A DNA stretch of 64,000 bases from Planctomycetota bacterium (GTDB lineage: Bacteria > Planctomycetota > Planctomycetia > Pirellulales > Pirellulaceae), in the NCBI GenBank assembly GCA_014238905.1, contig JABAAE010000002.1:186001-250000 (forward strand), in the 5' to 3' direction. Made by a program: the position numbers and the translations under genes. The notes under the pieces are model-generated. The model made no database searches, had not been told where the DNA came from, and saw only the letters and a program-made list of their open reading frames with translations. This document shows positions 1-8,560 of the stretch, one piece after another (position 1 is the stretch's first letter; each line of letters begins with the position of its first letter).

Positions 1-22
1 GCAAGCAGGGCATTGCGAATTA

Positions 23-1546
23 ATGGCCAAATCTTTTCCAAAAAAAATGATCATGAATTCAAATTTCGATATTAACCAGCGACCCGATTTTGATGTTGTC
101 GTTCAGCAGATTACCGATTTTGTGCTCGCATCTCCGCCTCCTTCGGCAGAGGCATACAGGACAGCCCGCTATTGCCTTATGGATTCTATTGGCTGTGGAT
201 TACTGGCATTACAGTTTCCTGAATGCCGAAAGCTGCTCGGTCCAGTTGTTGAGGGGACCACTGTGCCCAATGGAAGCCGAGTCTTGGGAACCGATTTTGT
301 TCTAGACCCCGTCAAAGCGGCTTGGGACATCGGTTGCATTATTCGATGGCTCGATTTCAACGATACCTGGCTGGCCGCCGAATGGGGTCATCCAAGCGAC
401 AATCTCGGAGCCATACTGTCGGTTTGTGACCACCTGTCGCAAGTCAATTCCCGGCAGGGAATCCCCTCCTTAACCGTCAAGGATGTCCTGATCGCCATGG
501 TTCAAGCCCATGAAATCCAGGGAATCCTGGCGCTTGAGAACAGCTTTAATCGTGTCGGATTGGATCACGTTCTTTTGGTCCGAGTCGCCTCGACCGCCGT
601 CACCACGCGACTGATGGGCGGAAACCAGGAACAGATTATGGCGGCGATTTCCCATGCGTGGGCGGACGGGGGTGCTCTACGAACTTATCGCCATGCCCCC
701 AATGCTGGGTCACGGAAATCATGGGCCGCTGGCGATGCAACCTCCCGGGCCGTCGCCTTATCGCAAATTGCGATGAAGGGGGAGATGGGAATTCCTGGAG
801 TTCTGACGGCCAGACAATGGGGGTTTTACGATGTCCTATTCAGCCAATGGAATCAAAACTTGGCAGCCAAACCGTTGGATGGCCGACAATTCCGATTTCA
901 ACGTGAGTTTGGTTGCTATGTCATGGAAAACATCCTTTTTAAGTTGAGCTTTCCAGCGGAGTTCCATGCCCAGACAGCCTGCGAGGCCGCGGTTTTACTT
1001 TATCCTCAGCTGCAGGGCCGCCTGCACGAGATTCAGCGAATCATCATCACCACCCACGACTCAGCGATCCGGATTATTTCCAAACAAGGAGAACTTTCCA
1101 ACCCTGCAGATCGCGACCATTGTCTTCAATATATGGTTGCGGTTGCCTTGATCACAGGCAACCTGACTGCGGAATGCTATGAGGACGACTATCATCGAAA
1201 GATGCCCCAAATTGACGTCCTACGAAACAAAATGGAAATCGAGGAAAGCCAGAGTTATTCCAAGGACTACTACGATCCCGAAAAACGGTCAATCGCCAAT
1301 TCAGTTCAAATTTTATTCAACGATGGAACGTCCACAGATCATGTTGAGATCGAGTACCCGATTGGTCATCGCAGACGGCGAGAGGAAGGCATTCCTGTTC
1401 TGGTTGAAAAGTTCCGTAAAAACGCCAGTACCTGTTTTTCGAGCACCGAGTGCGACGCACTAGAACGCATTCTCCTCGACGAGGACACTTTAGAAAAAAT
1501 GCCTGTCCACCTTTTGATGAACACCCTTGTCAAATCGCCATCTTAA
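23..1546 (+). CDS. prpD: MmgE/PrpD family 2-methylcitrate dehydratase
   Basis: The protein (507 aa from this start) matches the MmgE/PrpD family along its whole length. Visible landmarks are an N-terminal helical part with DSIGCGLLAL (about residues 50-59), the conserved WLDFNDTW...WGHPSDN segment (about 109-127), RKSWAAGDATSRAV, and FKLSFPAEFHAQTA. PrpD dehydrates 2-methylcitrate in the cytoplasmic methylcitrate cycle for propionate use. E. coli PrpD is 483 aa, so the length fits. The first ATG has no clear ribosome site, and ATGs at 47 or 53 are equally possible starts. Any prpB/prpC partners would lie left of the window. An aconitase lies about 7 kb away. Substrate specificity within the family is inferred from overall similarity. 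Confidence 0.9.
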   Translation: MAKSFPKKMIMNSNFDINQRPDFDVVVQQITDFVLASPPPSAEAYRTARYCLMDSIGCGLLALQFPECRKLLGPVVEGTTVPNGSRVLGTDFVLDPVKAAWDIGCIIRWLDFNDTWLAAEWGHPSDNLGAILSVCDHLSQVNSRQGIPSLTVKDVLIAMVQAHEIQGILALENSFNRVGLDHVLLVRVASTAVTTRLMGGNQEQIMAAISHAWADGGALRTYRHAPNAGSRKSWAAGDATSRAVALSQIAMKGEMGIPGVLTARQWGFYDVLFSQWNQNLAAKPLDGRQFRFQREFGCYVMENILFKLSFPAEFHAQTACEAAVLLYPQLQGRLHEIQRIIITTHDSAIRIISKQGELSNPADRDHCLQYMVAVALITGNLTAECYEDDYHRKMPQIDVLRNKMEIEESQSYSKDYYDPEKRSIANSVQILFNDGTSTDHVEIEYPIGHRRRREEGIPVLVEKFRKNASTCFSSTECDALERILLDEDTLEKMPVHLLMNTLVKSPS

Positions 1547-1635
1547 ACCACACAAGCCGTGCTTGACTCCCGCGGGGTTTAGCGGATGAAACCTGGTCGG
1601 TTCGGACTCTCGATTTTCGCAGCCACTAAATCTAT

Positions 1636-2559
1636 TTACCACCATGCTCGGATACCAAGCAGCGGACCGGACAACACAGTGCTTCCCAATTTACGAGATT
1701 CATAGCCCGTCAAGAATTCTAGATGATTGCGGGTGACCCCGGCGGTTGCCAATAAATGAGTCTGATGAATTGAGCCCACTTTTCCGTAGTCAATTTCAAA
1801 AGAAAGAACAACCGGCTCAACAGGGAACCAGTCGATTGAGGACGTCAGGTTGTATCCGGCAAAGGAAGCATTCCGATCACTCAGAAAATTGCCGCCTGCT
1901 CCCAGCCGAAGAATAAGATCTTCGCTTTCAATTAATCTCGTCGTCAAATTGAAGTCGCCAAGATTAAGATGGTCATCCGGCAAACCAAGTAATTTTTCTG
2001 TGAGGTGTGCCCACTGGAAGTCAAAACCGATGACGGAGGAATTTTCGTAGCGACCATGCAAATTCCAGCTATCAATCTGGTGAAAATCAGTGCCGTACCA
2101 GAATGCCGCCCTCCATTGTGATTTTTGGCCCGCCAGTACCGCATTCTCATCGAGGAGAATACCACGACCTAGTGCGTATGGCCTCCCGGCAAACAAAACC
2201 GGGGACTTCGGCGCTGAGCTGGAATAAATCTCATAGTCAATATCATTCTCGTATTCACAATCTCGATGGCCCGAGTTTCGTTTTCCGTTTTGATTAAAAA
2301 AGAAACCAATTAATGACCAGTCATTTCCATGATCACGATGGTCGTGAGATCGATGATGATCATCAGACCGGTTCTTTTTTTTGTCTGGTGGTGGGTCCGT
2401 TTCAGGAGCAACTTCGCCGGACGCCTCCGTGCGAATCTTCTGCAACAGTTGCCCTTGGAGATGCCGCGCTGTGGAAAACTGCCCCACAGCAGTCACCACG
2501 GCCATGACCGTGAGCAAAATGCCGTTTTTTTTCCATTGACAGCTCATTCTTCGATCCAT
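1636..2559 (-). CDS. Predicted exported protein, possibly outer-membrane, with His/Asp-rich linker
   Basis: I do not recognise a family. From the chosen ATG (2559) the protein starts with a basic stretch and a hydrophobic segment (GILLTVMAVVTAVG), consistent with a Sec signal. A low-complexity linker rich in His, Asp, Lys and Arg follows (about residues 45-85 from this start). The rest alternates polar and hydrophobic residues with many aromatics and ends in an aromatic residue, as outer-membrane beta-strands often do. The frame stays open to 2646, but a GGTGGGG stretch about 10 nt upstream favours 2559. The His/Asp-rich linker could bind metal, which is only a guess. It is convergent with prpD and divergent from pckA. 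Confidence 0.6.
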   Translation of the reverse strand: MDRRMSCQWKKNGILLTVMAVVTAVGQFSTARHLQGQLLQKIRTEASGEVAPETDPPPDKKKNRSDDHHRSHDHRDHGNDWSLIGFFFNQNGKRNSGHRDCEYENDIDYEIYSSSAPKSPVLFAGRPYALGRGILLDENAVLAGQKSQWRAAFWYGTDFHQIDSWNLHGRYENSSVIGFDFQWAHLTEKLLGLPDDHLNLGDFNLTTRLIESEDLILRLGAGGNFLSDRNASFAGYNLTSSIDWFPVEPVVLSFEIDYGKVGSIHQTHLLATAGVTRNHLEFLTGYESRKLGSTVLSGPLLGIRAWW

Positions 2560-2779
2560 CTCACTTGCCCCACCTAACGCGAGGCTTAAAATCATTAGAA
2601 GTCGACGTACCATTCGCGACCCGCCCACACTCGGCTTCGAATACACTATTAGTCACGTCGTTTTGCCACAACCGCGGTTTGTCCCAACTGAATCCAAGTA
2701 CAACGTGACAGCTGCTTTCAGTGCATGACGACTGCACTGAAAGCACTTTGGACGAAGTCGCCGGGGTGAATAGGACGTT

Positions 2780-4414
2780 TTGGTTGACCCAATTCCGAAA
2801 ATGGACCTCATGAATCAACTTGCCGCAATTTTCGATAACAAGTTTGCTGACAACGTCTACCGAAATCCATCGCCGGCTGTTCTCTATGAACATGCTGTCA
2901 GTCTGGGCGACGGTCAAATCACCAGTTTGGGTGCCTTGGCGACATGCTCAGGAAAAAAAACAGGGCGTAGCCCCAAAGACAAACGCGTCGTCGAATCTCT
3001 GGACAGCAAAGCAGACATTTGGTGGGGGGATGTCAATCGCCCCATCTCAACGGAGTCATTTGCCCTTGTTCGCAACACCGCTTCACATTACCTGGAGCAG
3101 AGCACCCGCCTGTACGTCATCGATGGATTTGCAGGTTGGCATCCAGACTACCGAATCAAAGTCCGAATCATCTGCGAACGGCCCTATCACGCCCTCTTCA
3201 TGCAGAACATGTTGATTCGGCCGACACGCAAGGAATTAAAGAAGTTCGGCTCGCCCGATTATGTCATTCTCAATGCTGGCCGGGATCTCGCAGATCCAGC
3301 CATCAACGGAGTGACGTCTGAAACCTCGATCGTGATCAATTTCGAGGAGGCCGAGATGATCATCCTTGGCACCCAATACGCTGGCGAAATGAAAAAAGGT
3401 GTGTTTACCATCATGAATTACCTGATGCCAAAACAGGGAGTGCTATCAATGCATTGTTCCTGCAATGAAGGTAGCCAGGAAGATGTTTCCTTATTTTTTG
3501 GTTTATCGGGGACAGGCAAGACAACGCTTTCCGCTGACCCGCACCGACGATTGATCGGTGATGATGAACACTGCTGGACAGACAAGGGAGTATTTAACAT
3601 TGAGGGTGGATGCTACGCGAAGTGCATTGATCTCGTACCCGAGAAAGAACCGGAGATTTTTTCGGCAATTCGGTTTGGAGCGGTTTTGGAGAATACAGTT
3701 CAGCACCCTGAAACACGTGAAGTCGATTTTTCCGATGGGAGTCTCACCCAAAACACACGTGTTTCCTATCCGATCGATTTTATTGAGCATGCAAAGATCC
3801 CCTGCATCGGTGGACAACCCAAGAACATTATCTTTTTGACCTGTGATGCCTTTGGCGTTCTGCCTCCGGTGAGCAAGCTAACACCTGAACAGGCAATGTA
3901 TCATTTCATTAGCGGCTATACCGCCAAAATCGCCGGTACCGAACAGGGAATTGTCGAACCACAAGCCACGTTTTCGGCTTGTTATGGAGCGGCATTCCTG
4001 GTTTGGCATCCGACCAAATACGCTGAAATGTTGGCAGAGAAAATGAAGAATTTTGGCGCGCATGCCTGGTTGATCAATACCGGTTGGACCGGGGGTGAAT
4101 ATGGGGCGGGATCCAGGATCAAGTTGGAATACACTCGCGCCATTATCGACGCAATTCATTCAGATGAATTGTCCAATGTCGATTTCAACAGAGATCCATT
4201 TTTTGGATTGGCGATTCCCGGGGAATGCCCTGACTGTCCGACCGAAATTCTCGACCCAAAGAAAACATGGGCCAATTCGGGTAATTATGAGCAAGTGGCC
4301 GGCAAACTTGTCGAATTGTTCATTCAGAACTTTTCGCAGTACACGTCAGAAGCATCCGATTCCATACGAGAAGCTGGGCCCACGCCGCTGATCGGTATGA
4401 GCTTGAAGACCTAG
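2780..4414 (+). CDS. pckA: Phosphoenolpyruvate carboxykinase (ATP)
   Basis: This is ATP-dependent PEP carboxykinase, which interconverts oxaloacetate + ATP with PEP + CO2 + ADP, normally the first gluconeogenic step. Diagnostic features are GRSPKDK near the N-terminus (substrate binding), the P-loop GLSGTGKTTL (about residues 241-250), the kinase-2-like LIGDDEHCW just after it, and the C-terminal NTGWTGGEYG. The length (544 aa) is typical. The start shown is a TTG preceded by AGGAC at a good distance. ATGs at 2801 and 2810 lack a ribosome site but would remove only a few non-conserved residues. Pyruvate phosphate dikinase and aconitase are encoded nearby. Confidence 0.95.
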   Translation: MVDPIPKMDLMNQLAAIFDNKFADNVYRNPSPAVLYEHAVSLGDGQITSLGALATCSGKKTGRSPKDKRVVESLDSKADIWWGDVNRPISTESFALVRNTASHYLEQSTRLYVIDGFAGWHPDYRIKVRIICERPYHALFMQNMLIRPTRKELKKFGSPDYVILNAGRDLADPAINGVTSETSIVINFEEAEMIILGTQYAGEMKKGVFTIMNYLMPKQGVLSMHCSCNEGSQEDVSLFFGLSGTGKTTLSADPHRRLIGDDEHCWTDKGVFNIEGGCYAKCIDLVPEKEPEIFSAIRFGAVLENTVQHPETREVDFSDGSLTQNTRVSYPIDFIEHAKIPCIGGQPKNIIFLTCDAFGVLPPVSKLTPEQAMYHFISGYTAKIAGTEQGIVEPQATFSACYGAAFLVWHPTKYAEMLAEKMKNFGAHAWLINTGWTGGEYGAGSRIKLEYTRAIIDAIHSDELSNVDFNRDPFFGLAIPGECPDCPTEILDPKKTWANSGNYEQVAGKLVELFIQNFSQYTSEASDSIREAGPTPLIGMSLKT

Positions 4415-4430
4415 CGATAGAAGGCTTTCC

Positions 4431-4479
4431 ATCCAAATCGAAAGCGGCACCCAAATCGAAAGCGGCATCCAAGTCAGCC
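4431..4479. repeat. 18-bp tandem repeat after pckA
   Basis: Two consecutive 18-bp units (4431-4448 and 4449-4466) differ at one base, followed by a degraded partial third unit. The core is CCAAATCGAAAGCGGC. It lies in the short convergent gap between pckA and the next gene. No function is apparent, and replication slippage is the simplest origin. Confidence 0.8.
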
Positions 4480-4495
4480 TACCCCAGTCGACAGC

Positions 4496-5455
4496 CTACC
4501 GGGTGACCTGGAATCCAAACGTGATGCCGTGTACCCAAAATTCGTAACCGTTGTTTATTGAATTAACCCGGTTAACGTTGGCCGGAGCGGGTGCGAAACC
4601 ATCAACAAACATTCCGTCGTATCCGCCGAAGAAACTCATAAAGTCCTCCGCAATTACAAAGTGGAATTTCACTCCGAAGTCACTGACAAAAGCAAGACGA
4701 TTCTCAGAACCACCCATGATGGTCCCCACGGGGAAAAACGAATTGGTTTGCGTGGTCAACTGGCTGGCAAAATTGTTGAACAGACCCGTCTTCACATAGG
4801 TACCGATATCAACACCGGGCACGATTGTATGCTTCGTTTCTGCTCCAATATGGTAACCCAGCATTGGATTCTTGGTCGTCGTGGTATTGTTTCCATTGAA
4901 AGCAACACTGCCGAAGACGGGGTCGTTAACAAATCCCTGACCATCGAACGCGAACTTTTCTTCCATATGGAAATAGCGAATCCCATGCAGTAGGCGAATG
5001 TTCTCATTCAGTAACCGCTTTTGATTCAATTCGATATTGACCATATCTGACTGGTAGGTGCCTTCGACCTGACGAAACGATATCCCGTCAAAAAATGGGC
5101 TGATGATTGAATCATCCTGAGCCAACGTGTTTCGATTGAAATTGGAGAAGAAGAAACGGATTTCATAATCCAGTCCGTTCTCTCGTTGCGATACAAAGCT
5201 GATGTCTGGTCCCAGGCCCACGTTTAAATCCGTTGCCGTATTGGAATCCAGTAATGTCGCGCCCGAACCTTCCGCCGTAAAAATTGGCTGATTCACATCG
5301 GTGAGCGTCGGGCGATCGAGCGCTCGAAAACTTGCGGTTGCTTCCCATTGACCAATTGCTGGGGAAAAAAACTGCGCATCAGCGCTGGTATTTCCCAACA
5401 AAATCAAGGAGAGAGTCATGAATGAATATAAAAGCCTCAAGGTTTCGCTCTCCAT
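4496..5455 (-). CDS. Predicted outer-membrane beta-barrel protein
   Basis: The 319-aa product begins with a signal peptide (hydrophobic SFMTLSLILLG followed by SADAQ). The mature part has many alternating, aromatic-rich strand-like segments and glycine/asparagine turns, ending in a strand-like GITFGFQVTR. This resembles planctomycete outer-membrane beta-barrel (BBP-type) proteins, but I see no motif that proves the family. Two starts are possible. The ATG at 5455 has no clear ribosome site. The ATG at 5419 has TTGAGG about 11 nt upstream. It probably acts in the outer membrane as a structural or pore protein, inferred from shape only. Confidence 0.65.
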   Translation of the reverse strand: MESETLRLLYSFMTLSLILLGNTSADAQFFSPAIGQWEATASFRALDRPTLTDVNQPIFTAEGSGATLLDSNTATDLNVGLGPDISFVSQRENGLDYEIRFFFSNFNRNTLAQDDSIISPFFDGISFRQVEGTYQSDMVNIELNQKRLLNENIRLLHGIRYFHMEEKFAFDGQGFVNDPVFGSVAFNGNNTTTTKNPMLGYHIGAETKHTIVPGVDIGTYVKTGLFNNFASQLTTQTNSFFPVGTIMGGSENRLAFVSDFGVKFHFVIAEDFMSFFGGYDGMFVDGFAPAPANVNRVNSINNGYEFWVHGITFGFQVTR

Positions 5456-6352
5456 AAAAATAGAGACAACAGTTGTAGTTACGAATTTTGGATCGGATTG
5501 CTACAAAGCGAATCATGAGAGCGATCGAAAGAATTGGTAAACTTTCCGCAAATTTCCAGTCCTTGCTAGCAAATACGCGAATCTGAAGCGACATTTGCAC
5601 CGCTAGATTTGCTCTCAGCAGTTTCTACTTGGAAAACCGGCAGAACGCCCAAGGGGATCCAGCAACCGGGGACACCCTCGGCCACAGACGAATCTGAACC
5701 GGAGAACGTTTGTGTTTTCGAGCGGTTCAAGACGCACAAGAAACGCCAACCCGCAGATTGCTAACAGCGTATCAAGTGCTAGCGAAATGAATCGAGCAGC
5801 TATTTTTCAGCGACCAACAAAACTCCGCTGTCCAGTCGGCAAGGTGCTTACAGAATCCTATTACGGCGGAAAACCGATTTGCCAGAAACATTAAAAAAAA
5901 CGCGTTCAGACGATTTTAAGCTATTCGCAAAAGAAGAACCCCTGATCGTTTTCCCCAACGACTCAGATCGGAAACCAACCGAGGAAAATTGAAGTCGTGA
6001 CATCCAAAATCGAGTCGGGGCATTGGGGTAAAACAAAACCTCCTCCATGACAAAACTGGCTTTGAATGGTTTTAGATTGTCTATCAATAGGCAAAAAACG
6101 AAGGCACGCAAAGAACGGAGGCCTTGAGAACGGCTTCGATCGACACCATCATGGCTCAAAGTTTTGTCATCAAGCGACGAGCAAAACAGGTACCACCGAC
6201 GATTTTTAAAATCACGAAAGGTCCGGTTGAAATCGACCTCGTGGTCATCCTAGACCTCGTGGCAGAAGCCTCGTGGTAGAAGCCTCGTGGTAAAAGCCTC
6301 GTGGTAGAAGCCTCGTGGTCATCAGAAACGATGCGAAACGAAACGGCCGGGG
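5456..6352. other. Long intergenic region with no supported gene apart from a repeat
   Basis: About 0.9 kb without a convincing protein gene. Short open frames on both strands have no recognisable sequence or ribosome sites. The only structure I see is the CCTCGTGG tandem repeat at 6237-6318, annotated separately. Confidence 0.5.
6237..6318. repeat. CCTCGTGG tandem repeat array
   Basis: Six copies of the octamer CCTCGTGG occur here. The last five are spaced exactly 14 bp apart (starts at 6255, 6269, 6283, 6297, 6311) with near-identical spacers of the form YAGAAG or TAAAAG. The first copy (6237) is 18 bp upstream of the second. The array lies just beyond the 3' end of the 37-residue minus-strand gene. 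It looks like a young minisatellite and carries no coding signal. Confidence 0.9.
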
Positions 6353-6466
6353 CTATCTCTTGCCCTTTTTTTCCTTTTGCGCTTTACGTTTTTCCTTAGG
6401 GCTCAGCTTGGCTTTCTTTTGTTTTTCCTTTTTTCCTTTGTCTCTACTACCGCCTTTGTCACCCAT
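6353..6466 (-). CDS. Small lysine-rich basic protein, 37 aa
   Basis: A 37-codon gene runs from ATG (6466-6464) to TAG (6355-6353). The product begins MGDKGGSRDKGKK and ends KGKR. It is almost half Lys+Arg, with LSPKEKRK in the middle, and has no hydrophobic core. Support for coding is a strong ribosome site (GAGGAG, 8 nt before the ATG) and a composition that is clearly selected. Such short MGDK-starting basic proteins recur in bacterial genomes as hypotheticals. I know no function. Binding to nucleic acid or ribosomes would fit the charge but is a guess. Confidence 0.7.
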   Translation of the reverse strand: MGDKGGSRDKGKKEKQKKAKLSPKEKRKAQKEKKGKR

Positions 6467-6585
6467 GTCTGCTTCTCCTCGTTTTAAAGAACTATCGTTT
6501 TAACCAATAGCATACCATCTGGGGGACCGTCCCATAAAGAGCCCGTGGTCCTTATCACCGGCTGACCAACTAAATCACCGCAGGA

Positions 6586-7137
6586 CTAATTCAGCGAGGC
6601 ATCAAAGCGATCTACCGATCCACCCTGCTCCTGAAAAACAATGCGATGACCAATCCTGCCAGCGACTTTCTGCCAAAGATCTTCATCGGTTAAAAAAACA
6701 TCTTCGAATTCTGCCGGCGTTTGAAACCAGCCACCAGCGGCGATTTCGCATTCCAATTGCCCCGAACCCCATCCGGAATAGCCACTAAAGACTCGCATTT
6801 GAGCCTCATCGATTCCAAAAAGTTGCCCAAGGCTGCCTTTTTGGTTGGACAAATAAATACCACCCTCAATTTCCTCGTCAGCGCAATCTAGGCGATCGTG
6901 TATCGCTAACAAAGGCCCTTCAACGGGTCCACCAAGATAAATGGACTCAGTGGAACAACATGAATTTTCTGTGATAGCATGCCAAACCTCACGCAACGGA
7001 AAACTTGATGGACGATTCAGGATAACCCCGAAGCCCCCTTCCTCATCGTGCTGCAAGATGTAAACCACCGATTTATAGAAATTCTCATCGGGAAGTTTTG
7101 GGTTGGCGACCAGAAGCTGGCCTTTCAAACTGTCCAT
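6586..7137 (-). CDS. yqgE: YqgE/AlgH family protein (UPF0301)
   Basis: The 183-aa protein has the family hallmarks: the N-terminal SLKGQLLVANPKLPDENF, then GGFGVILNRPS, YLGGPVE and the FSGYSGWGSGQLE block. YqgE/AlgH proteins are small, cytoplasmic and widely conserved. Their biochemical role is not settled. In Pseudomonas AlgH was linked to alginate regulation. The ATG start gives the usual N-terminus. It follows the FabH-like gene on the same strand, 126 bp downstream, so co-transcription is possible. Confidence 0.93.
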   Translation of the reverse strand: MDSLKGQLLVANPKLPDENFYKSVVYILQHDEEGGFGVILNRPSSFPLREVWHAITENSCCSTESIYLGGPVEGPLLAIHDRLDCADEEIEGGIYLSNQKGSLGQLFGIDEAQMRVFSGYSGWGSGQLECEIAAGGWFQTPAEFEDVFLTDEDLWQKVAGRIGHRIVFQEQGGSVDRFDASLN

Positions 7138-7263
7138 GATTGGATCTCACTACCCGGAGCAAAGTGTTTCGTAATGGCACCGAACGAACTGCGAAGTGGA
7201 TACCATGGCCAGAAAAAGCGGCCCCTGAATCAGCAGAAGCTGTCTTATTCATCTTAACGAAGT

Positions 7264-8274
7264 CTACCAACCAGGGCAAAGAATATCTTTCCAAACACAA
7301 CCCGCCCAAGACCAGCCGACACCAAATCCAATCATGACTTGGTTGGCGTCCGGTAGAATTTGTTTTTCTCTCCTGAGATCATCAATCAGTATCGGAAGCG
7401 TCGACGAAACAGTATTTCCGCAGTGTTCCAAGCGTATTGGTAACTTTTTTTCATCCAGTTCAAGTCGCTCTTGCAGCAAATTCAACATCTTTTTGGTCGC
7501 CTGATGCATCAAAAAGAGATCAATCTCTTCGCGTTTCAAAGATGCTTTTCGTAACACATCATCAATGACGCCAGGAACCGATCCTACAGCGAAACTAATC
7601 AGGCTGGGACCATCCATATAAAGGTCGCTTGGCCAACGGTGGCGGTGACGAGGCTGGATCGCGTCTGCAAGTTGTCGATGCCCACCTTTGGCAACCAACA
7701 AGGTGTCGCCACCACTTCCGTCGGTGCCAAATTGAAATCCACGTAATGAGGGTTGCTCAGTTGCTTCGATCAATGTCGCAGCGGCAGCATCACTGAAGAT
7801 CGTTCTTAGGCTTCGATCTGTTTTATCAATAAATTTAGAATAGGTTTCAGAGGTCAGAAAAAGAATGCGTTTGGCAACGCCCGATTGAATCAAACCCTCA
7901 GCAATCGAAAGGCCGTATACGAAACCGGAACAGCCCAGATTAAAATCCAAAGCGCCTATGTCGGTTCTCAAACCTAAACGATTTTGAACCAGGCACGCCG
8001 TGGTGGGCAAAGGGTAATCAGGTGTCTGCGTACAAAGCAGTACATAATCAATCGAATCGGGATCTACGTCATTCTCTCGGAAGAGTTTCTCAGCGGCATG
8101 GACGGCTAGATCAGATGAACACTCACCGTCAGCTGCCACATATCTTTTCGCAATGCCCGTTTTCGAAAAGATTAAATCGATCCCCCAATCTGGACACTCT
8201 CTATCCAGATCAATGTTAGTTTCAGCTTTCGCGGGGTAATGAACCGCGATAGGACCAATAGCAGCGTGTTTCAC
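7264..8274 (-). CDS. fabH: 3-oxoacyl-ACP synthase III (FabH-like)
   Basis: This thiolase-fold condensing enzyme of 336 aa has a complete KAS III triad: Cys115 in NLGCSGF, His257 in LMHQATKK and Asn287 in EHCGNTVSS. FabH condenses acetyl-CoA (or another acyl-CoA) with malonyl-ACP to start fatty-acid synthesis. Paralogues make other acyl products. The sequence departs from typical housekeeping FabH (for example FSDAAAATLIEA and an extended HRQLADAIQPRHRHR loop), and no other fab genes are adjacent, so a specialised role is possible. The start is a GTG with GAAGGTAG about 12 nt upstream. yqgE follows it. Confidence 0.88.
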   Translation of the reverse strand: MKHAAIGPIAVHYPAKAETNIDLDRECPDWGIDLIFSKTGIAKRYVAADGECSSDLAVHAAEKLFRENDVDPDSIDYVLLCTQTPDYPLPTTACLVQNRLGLRTDIGALDFNLGCSGFVYGLSIAEGLIQSGVAKRILFLTSETYSKFIDKTDRSLRTIFSDAAAATLIEATEQPSLRGFQFGTDGSGGDTLLVAKGGHRQLADAIQPRHRHRWPSDLYMDGPSLISFAVGSVPGVIDDVLRKASLKREEIDLFLMHQATKKMLNLLQERLELDEKKLPIRLEHCGNTVSSTLPILIDDLRREKQILPDANQVMIGFGVGWSWAGCVWKDILCPGW

Positions 8275-8560
8275 TAGTTTTTTTTTCTACCTTCGAGCAC
8301 CAAAATCATCATGGACCAACAAGAGAAGCTTGGCTCTTTTGGACATCTTAATCGCAAAGACAAAAATATATGAGCGGGGTACCGTCAGTAAAAGCGTACA
8401 ATCCTGCTTCAACATGAAAATCTTTAGATTTTACTACGATTCCCGCCGGTTTTCACCAGCGATGAAAGCCTGTCAAAACGGACCCATTCCGTGGATTGAG
8501 CAATCAGGGACGCCTCTGAATACAGCAACCCGCGGTGAATGGCTACCAACAAACCAGAGT

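Noticed and set aside
5848..6159. A 103-codon minus-strand open frame in the 5.4-6.4 kb gap
   Set aside because: Ser/Arg/Phe-rich without recognisable structure, and no ribosome site.
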